64,000 bases of DNA from Rhodothermales bacterium (GTDB lineage: Bacteria > Bacteroidota > Rhodothermia > Rhodothermales > UBA10348), in the NCBI GenBank assembly GCA_024711125.1, contig JANJTM010000020.1:1-64000 (forward strand), written 5' to 3'. Positions within the stretch are counted from its first letter, which is position 1. Each line of letters starts with the position of its first letter. The position numbers and the translations under genes are program-made. Of this stretch, positions 60,788 through 64,000 are shown piece after piece. A model generated the notes under the pieces. That model worked only from the letters and a program-made list of their open reading frames with translations, was not told the origin of the DNA and searched no databases.

Positions 60788-61681
60788 TCATGGACACCAG
60801 ACTCCGAACCGGATCGAGCCCGAGAGACGCCCGGCCTTCTGGGCGGCAGCGAGGATCCAGGCCCGCCGCCGCCGCGTGAAGAGTCGGTAGGAGGTCGCCA
60901 CGAGGGCGACGTACGGGCGCAATTGGGCCTTCACCGACCGCTGTTCCAGTCCGCGGCCACGTAGCTTGCGGAAGATCAGCGCGTTGTGGTAGCCGTACCT
61001 GTAGAACTGAACCACGGCCTGCGCCAGGGTTCCGCGCCGGCCGTGGTAGACGACCGCGTCCTGTGCCCAGGCCAACCGGTGCCCTGCCACCTGCGCGCGG
61101 ATGGTCAAATCGGCGTCCTGGCCGGTACGCAGCCCCGGATCGAATCCGCCGAGTTCCGCGAGCACGCTCGCCCGCATCGCGAGGTTGCAGGACGGAGCGA
61201 ACGGCACCTGGTCGAGGTAGATCCGCGGTCCCGTAGGCACGGATCGCGGTGCCCGGGGCATCTCGTCCTCGCTTCCGAGCGAGTCCACGTACAGGACGGG
61301 CCCGGTAACGACCGCCTCGGTGCGCAGGCATTCCACCAGCGCTGCCACCCAGCCCGGGTCGACCCTGTCATCCGCGTCGCAGAAGAGGATGTTCGCTGTC
61401 CTGGCCACCGCGATGCCGGCGTTGCGCGCGTGGGCCGGACCCCGCCGCTCCGACGCGTCAAGAACGCGCACGTCGAGGCGGTCGACAAAGGACCGGGCCA
61501 ACTCGACGGTCCGGTCGCTCGACCCGTTGTCGGCGACGATGACTTCGAACGGCGGCGCGCCGGTCTGCTGGGCAAGGGCCGCAAGTTGGACGGCCAGTGT
61601 CTCCCCCGCGTTGTAGGCCGGGATGACTACCGAGGCCTCCGGGGAGGGTCGGTTTGCGGCTTCCACCGTGGCAGTCGTCAT
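60788..61681 (-). CDS. Glycosyltransferase family 2
   Basis: A 297-residue GT-A enzyme: SVVIPAYNAGETLAVQLAAL, EVIVADNGSSDRTVELA, ANILFCDADDRVDPGW (DXD as DADD) and GFDPGLRTGQDADLTIRAQ with the ED-like catalytic region. Short C-terminal tail with a weak hydrophobic patch. ATG 61681 overlaps the stop of the NodZ-like gene by 4 nt. Confidence 0.9.
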   Translation of the reverse strand: MTTATVEAANRPSPEASVVIPAYNAGETLAVQLAALAQQTGAPPFEVIVADNGSSDRTVELARSFVDRLDVRVLDASERRGPAHARNAGIAVARTANILFCDADDRVDPGWVAALVECLRTEAVVTGPVLYVDSLGSEDEMPRAPRSVPTGPRIYLDQVPFAPSCNLAMRASVLAELGGFDPGLRTGQDADLTIRAQVAGHRLAWAQDAVVYHGRRGTLAQAVVQFYRYGYHNALIFRKLRGRGLEQRSVKAQLRPYVALVATSYRLFTRRRRAWILAAAQKAGRLSGSIRFGVWCP

Positions 61682-62601
61682 GTTCCGGCGCTCCAGCGCT
61701 CGGCCGCCTCGTGGCGCGCCGATGGGATGACCTCGCACGGAATTCCGCCCAACTCGGCGGCCAGCGCACCGAAGCTTCCGCCGGTTCTCACGAGCGTCCG
61801 ACACCGGGAGAGCAGCCAGAGATCGGCTACCGCGTCCTCCATCGAGGTCGTACGAAGGCTTCGGCTTCCGGCGTTCCATGCGAGCGCGACGCGTGCGAGC
61901 AGCCCCCCGAGGCCGGTCCGTTTTGACGCCTTGACCATGCGGAACGTGCCGGATGCCCCTCGGTCGAAGCGTGTGGGCCGCACCCAGACGCCCGGATGCC
62001 GCGCGAGCAGAAGCGACCGCGCGTCGGGATTGTCGGTGCAAAGAAAGACCGGCTCACCCTTCGCGAGACTCTCTCCGATGCGGGCAGACAGATCGACGAG
62101 TTGCGGAATGCCCATTCGGTCCAGGTCGGCGCCTTCGGACCATACGCTCCCGTCCACCATGTTGTCGGTCAGGCGAAGGTGGAAACCGGTGGCGACGCGC
62201 AGATCCTTCTCCGCGAAGAATGCCTCGATGCGATCGCGGATTCCCGCCACGGGAACGAGGCTCCGGAGGTGCTCCAGGCTGCGATCCGAGAACTCCTGCA
62301 TGTCCGTCAGTTCGCGCCCGTGCTTCCGCCAGATCGTCCGCCACCAATCCACATCGCGATGTACGGCACCGGGGTACTCGCGCTCGAGTTTCTTTCGCTG
62401 GTCGGGGGTTGCGAATTCCACGTCCTCCCACCCGGAGCGCTCGAAAAGGTCCAGGAACCCGGCGGGGCATGCACGTTCGTTCGGCCAATGAACGACCAGG
62501 CGCCGCCCGCTCCGTTCGGCCAGCGTCCGGTATCCCACGAGCGCGCGAAGGCGGTTCGCCAGTCCGGCGTGCGCGAGAAAGATGAGGGGCGGATTCGTCA
62601 T
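61678..62601 (-). CDS. Fucosyltransferase-like protein (NodZ/O-FucT superfamily)
   Basis: A 307-residue protein. LAHAGLANRLRALVGYRTLAE at the N-terminus matches the conserved GLGNRLRAL motif of GDP-fucose-dependent transferases (NodZ, GT23-like). GFHLRLTDNM stands where the family has the HxRxxD motif, and VFLCTDNPDAR and RTGGSFGALAAELGG recall its later donor-site blocks. It may add fucose or a related deoxysugar. No GDP-fucose synthesis genes are in the window. ATG 62601 overlaps the preceding stop by 4 nt. Confidence 0.75.
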   Translation of the reverse strand: MTNPPLIFLAHAGLANRLRALVGYRTLAERSGRRLVVHWPNERACPAGFLDLFERSGWEDVEFATPDQRKKLEREYPGAVHRDVDWWRTIWRKHGRELTDMQEFSDRSLEHLRSLVPVAGIRDRIEAFFAEKDLRVATGFHLRLTDNMVDGSVWSEGADLDRMGIPQLVDLSARIGESLAKGEPVFLCTDNPDARSLLLARHPGVWVRPTRFDRGASGTFRMVKASKRTGLGGLLARVALAWNAGSRSLRTTSMEDAVADLWLLSRCRTLVRTGGSFGALAAELGGIPCEVIPSARHEAAERWSAGT

Positions 62602-63560
62602 GGGCGGGATGCCGTAGCCTTCCTTTGGCGCAGGTATCCTACGATTCGACCCCATCGGCGCGACAAGGCATGATGCGTGCCGGCGCCCGCCACGGTTCCC
62701 ACGGCGAGAAGCAGCCACGCACGGGCGTTCAGGGGGTGGAGGCGGATGGCCTCCACGAGATGCGCTCTCCACGCCGATCGATCGCCCAGAACACCGTGTT
62801 TTCGAGCCAGGCGTGTCATCCAACGACTTCGAAGCCGCCGGTCCGATCGGTATTCGGGGTACTTGTCGAGAATTCGTGACAGGGCCCGCACCCTTCCGGC
62901 CTCATGGCGACTGAGCGAGCCCGGCGAGACATGACCGACAAAGAGTGCCTCCGGTACGGTCACGAACCGGTAGCGGGAAGAAAGGCGGATCGCCATGTCC
63001 ATGTCCATGTAGTTCGAAAGCTCGGGGTCGAACGACCCGACCTCCTCGAACGCCCGCCTCGGGACCAGCAGCGTTTGCATCAGGACGCGGTCCGTATCCA
63101 ACAGATCGGCGTGCACATCCCCTTCGAGCCGCACGGAGCGGATTCGCTGCCTGCCGTCGGGCCGAACCCATCGCTCGTACGAATGCACGATGACCCCGTC
63201 TCCGTGGCGGTGCATCGCATCGAGCTGCGCCTCGAGCTTCTTCGGCTCCCACTCGTCATCGTCGTCGAGAAACGCCACGAACCGGCCGCGGGCATGGGCC
63301 ACACCCGTCGCCCTCGCCGCGGACAGACCGAGGTTATGGTCGTGCGCCACGTAACGGATCCGTGCATCGCCAAAGGACTCCACGAGACGTCGGGTCTCGT
63401 CGGACGGCTCGTCATCCACGACGATCAACTCCAGATCGGTCACGGACTGGACCAGCACGCTGCGCATCGCCCGCGGCAGCACGTCGCGCCGGCGATATGT
63501 GGCCATGAGCGCGCTGACCAAGGGGTCCTGGGCGCCATCGGCACGTGCGGCGATGCCCAT
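62598..63560 (-). CDS. Glycosyltransferase family 2
   Basis: A 320-residue GT-A enzyme: SALMATYRRRDVLPRAMRSVL, ELIVVDDEPSDETRRL, ARGRFVAFLDDDDEWEPKKLEAQL (DXD as LDDDDEW), and a C-terminal helical region. ATG 63560 is two bases from the acyltransferase stop; an upstream TTG (63578) in frame is less likely. Donor unknown. Confidence 0.9.
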   Translation of the reverse strand: MGIAARADGAQDPLVSALMATYRRRDVLPRAMRSVLVQSVTDLELIVVDDEPSDETRRLVESFGDARIRYVAHDHNLGLSAARATGVAHARGRFVAFLDDDDEWEPKKLEAQLDAMHRHGDGVIVHSYERWVRPDGRQRIRSVRLEGDVHADLLDTDRVLMQTLLVPRRAFEEVGSFDPELSNYMDMDMAIRLSSRYRFVTVPEALFVGHVSPGSLSRHEAGRVRALSRILDKYPEYRSDRRLRSRWMTRLARKHGVLGDRSAWRAHLVEAIRLHPLNARAWLLLAVGTVAGAGTHHALSRRWGRIVGYLRQRKATASRP

Positions 63561-63561
63561 A

Positions 63562-64000
63562 TCAGGGAGGTGTGACAAGCGACCGATCGGAAAGAAGGTG
63601 CGAAAACACCGGGGTCAGCAAGGACCGCGAACCGTGGGCGGTCAGATGGTGATGGTTTCCGTACAGAAGGCCTCCGTCATTCTCTACGGGACAGGTCGGC
63701 TTACACAGTCCCGGCGCGAGATCCAGCCACGTTGCGCTACGGCGATGCGCCGTCGCGCCCAGTACGCTGTCGGCGATCGCTGCCTGGCGCCGGACATCGG
63801 AGAGCATGGGAGCCTCCGGTAGCGGATCGCCGAAACGATACCGCCTCAGCGCCGCCTGCCGTGCGCTGAAGCCGATCTCAGGCACATCCCCGACAAGGAT
63901 GACCTCGACCGGAATGCTTTTCAGCCGGGCAACGAGGGAATCGAGCCCGGAAGCGACGGCGTCCACCGACCCGTCCGATTCGCCGTCGGGCTTCGGGGCC
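63562..64000 (-). CDS. SGNH domain of an OafA-type acyltransferase, 5' part missing
   Basis: The open frame runs off the right edge. The visible 145 residues match the C-terminal SGNH domain of the acyltransferase at 38086: DAVASGLDSLVARLKSIPVEVILVGDVPEIGFSA against its LAAGLDSLLTRLSSLGIPVFVVGSVPDMGY, and GGLLYGNHHHLTAHGSRSLLTPVFSHLL against GGLLYRDDDHLSAFGSRTLLAPVFERIL. The catalytic Asp of the DxxH pair reads as Asn-His-His (NHHHL) here. Co-transcribed with the GT2 gene. Confidence 0.85.
   Translation of the reverse strand, partial: APKPDGESDGSVDAVASGLDSLVARLKSIPVEVILVGDVPEIGFSARQAALRRYRFGDPLPEAPMLSDVRRQAAIADSVLGATAHRRSATWLDLAPGLCKPTCPVENDGGLLYGNHHHLTAHGSRSLLTPVFSHLLSDRSLVTPP

Noticed and set aside
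1-64000. tRNA, rRNA, IS element or prophage genes
   Set aside because: None was seen by reading; no transposase, integrase or structural RNA signature could be supported.

Overview
High-GC bacterial chromosome fragment without rRNA, tRNA, CRISPR or phage genes. A C-terminal type IX secretion-type sorting domain (YPNPF motif, protein ending at 23852), a TonB receptor with an N-terminal carboxypeptidase-like domain, and promoter boxes of the form TAnnTT followed by G/C at several starts (Bacteroidota-like TAnnTTTG) point to the Bacteroidota/Rhodothermota lineage, most plausibly a high-GC Rhodothermota relative. This is inference from gene content; no rRNA is present to confirm it.

The left half (1-29.9 kb) is housekeeping and accessory genes. 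It holds an alpha-glucan module (glgB and glgX divergent, malQ convergent to glgX); a YaaW-like protein; an operon of a VKOR-DsbA oxidoreductase and two bacterial PH-domain membrane proteins; an ArsN2-type acetyltransferase; a MazG-like hydrolase with a lipoprotein; a HAD phosphatase; a secreted GH2 glycosidase divergent from a TonB receptor; two ion antiporters (CPA2-TrkA-EIIA fusion and NhaA); a cohesin/dockerin-like secreted protein; an alpha/beta hydrolase and CNNM/CorC protein in one operon; and a DapA-family aldolase. Four intergenic spots carry inverted-repeat DNA: two tandem hairpin arrays (11-198, 10891-11023) sharing a loop core, and two long hairpins (22229-22300, 28769-28857) sharing 16-bp arm sequence but not centres.

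From 29.9 kb to the right edge the window is a surface-polysaccharide or glycan locus. rfbC/rfbA, an H-NS-like DNA-binding candidate, a UDP-HexNAc 6-dehydrogenase, a PglF-type 4,6-dehydratase, a NusG-like factor, a PglE-type aminotransferase, a PglD-type acetyltransferase and a PglC-type phosphoglycosyl transferase are present; the last four enzymes make up a complete UDP-diacetyl-bacillosamine-type synthesis and priming set. From 40.1 kb to past the right edge everything is on the minus strand with many 4-nt overlaps, a probable single operon read right to left: SGNH-acyltransferases, many glycosyltransferases, two FkbM methyltransferases, a kinase-like protein, a NodZ-like fucosyltransferase, an asparagine-synthase-like protein in a lower-GC patch, a GH26 lipoprotein, a Wzx-like flippase, a Wzy-like polymerase, a deacetylase and the priming transferase. 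The layout fits Wzx/Wzy-type assembly of a decorated polymer on an undecaprenyl carrier. Wzz/Wza export genes and rfbB/rfbD are not in the window.
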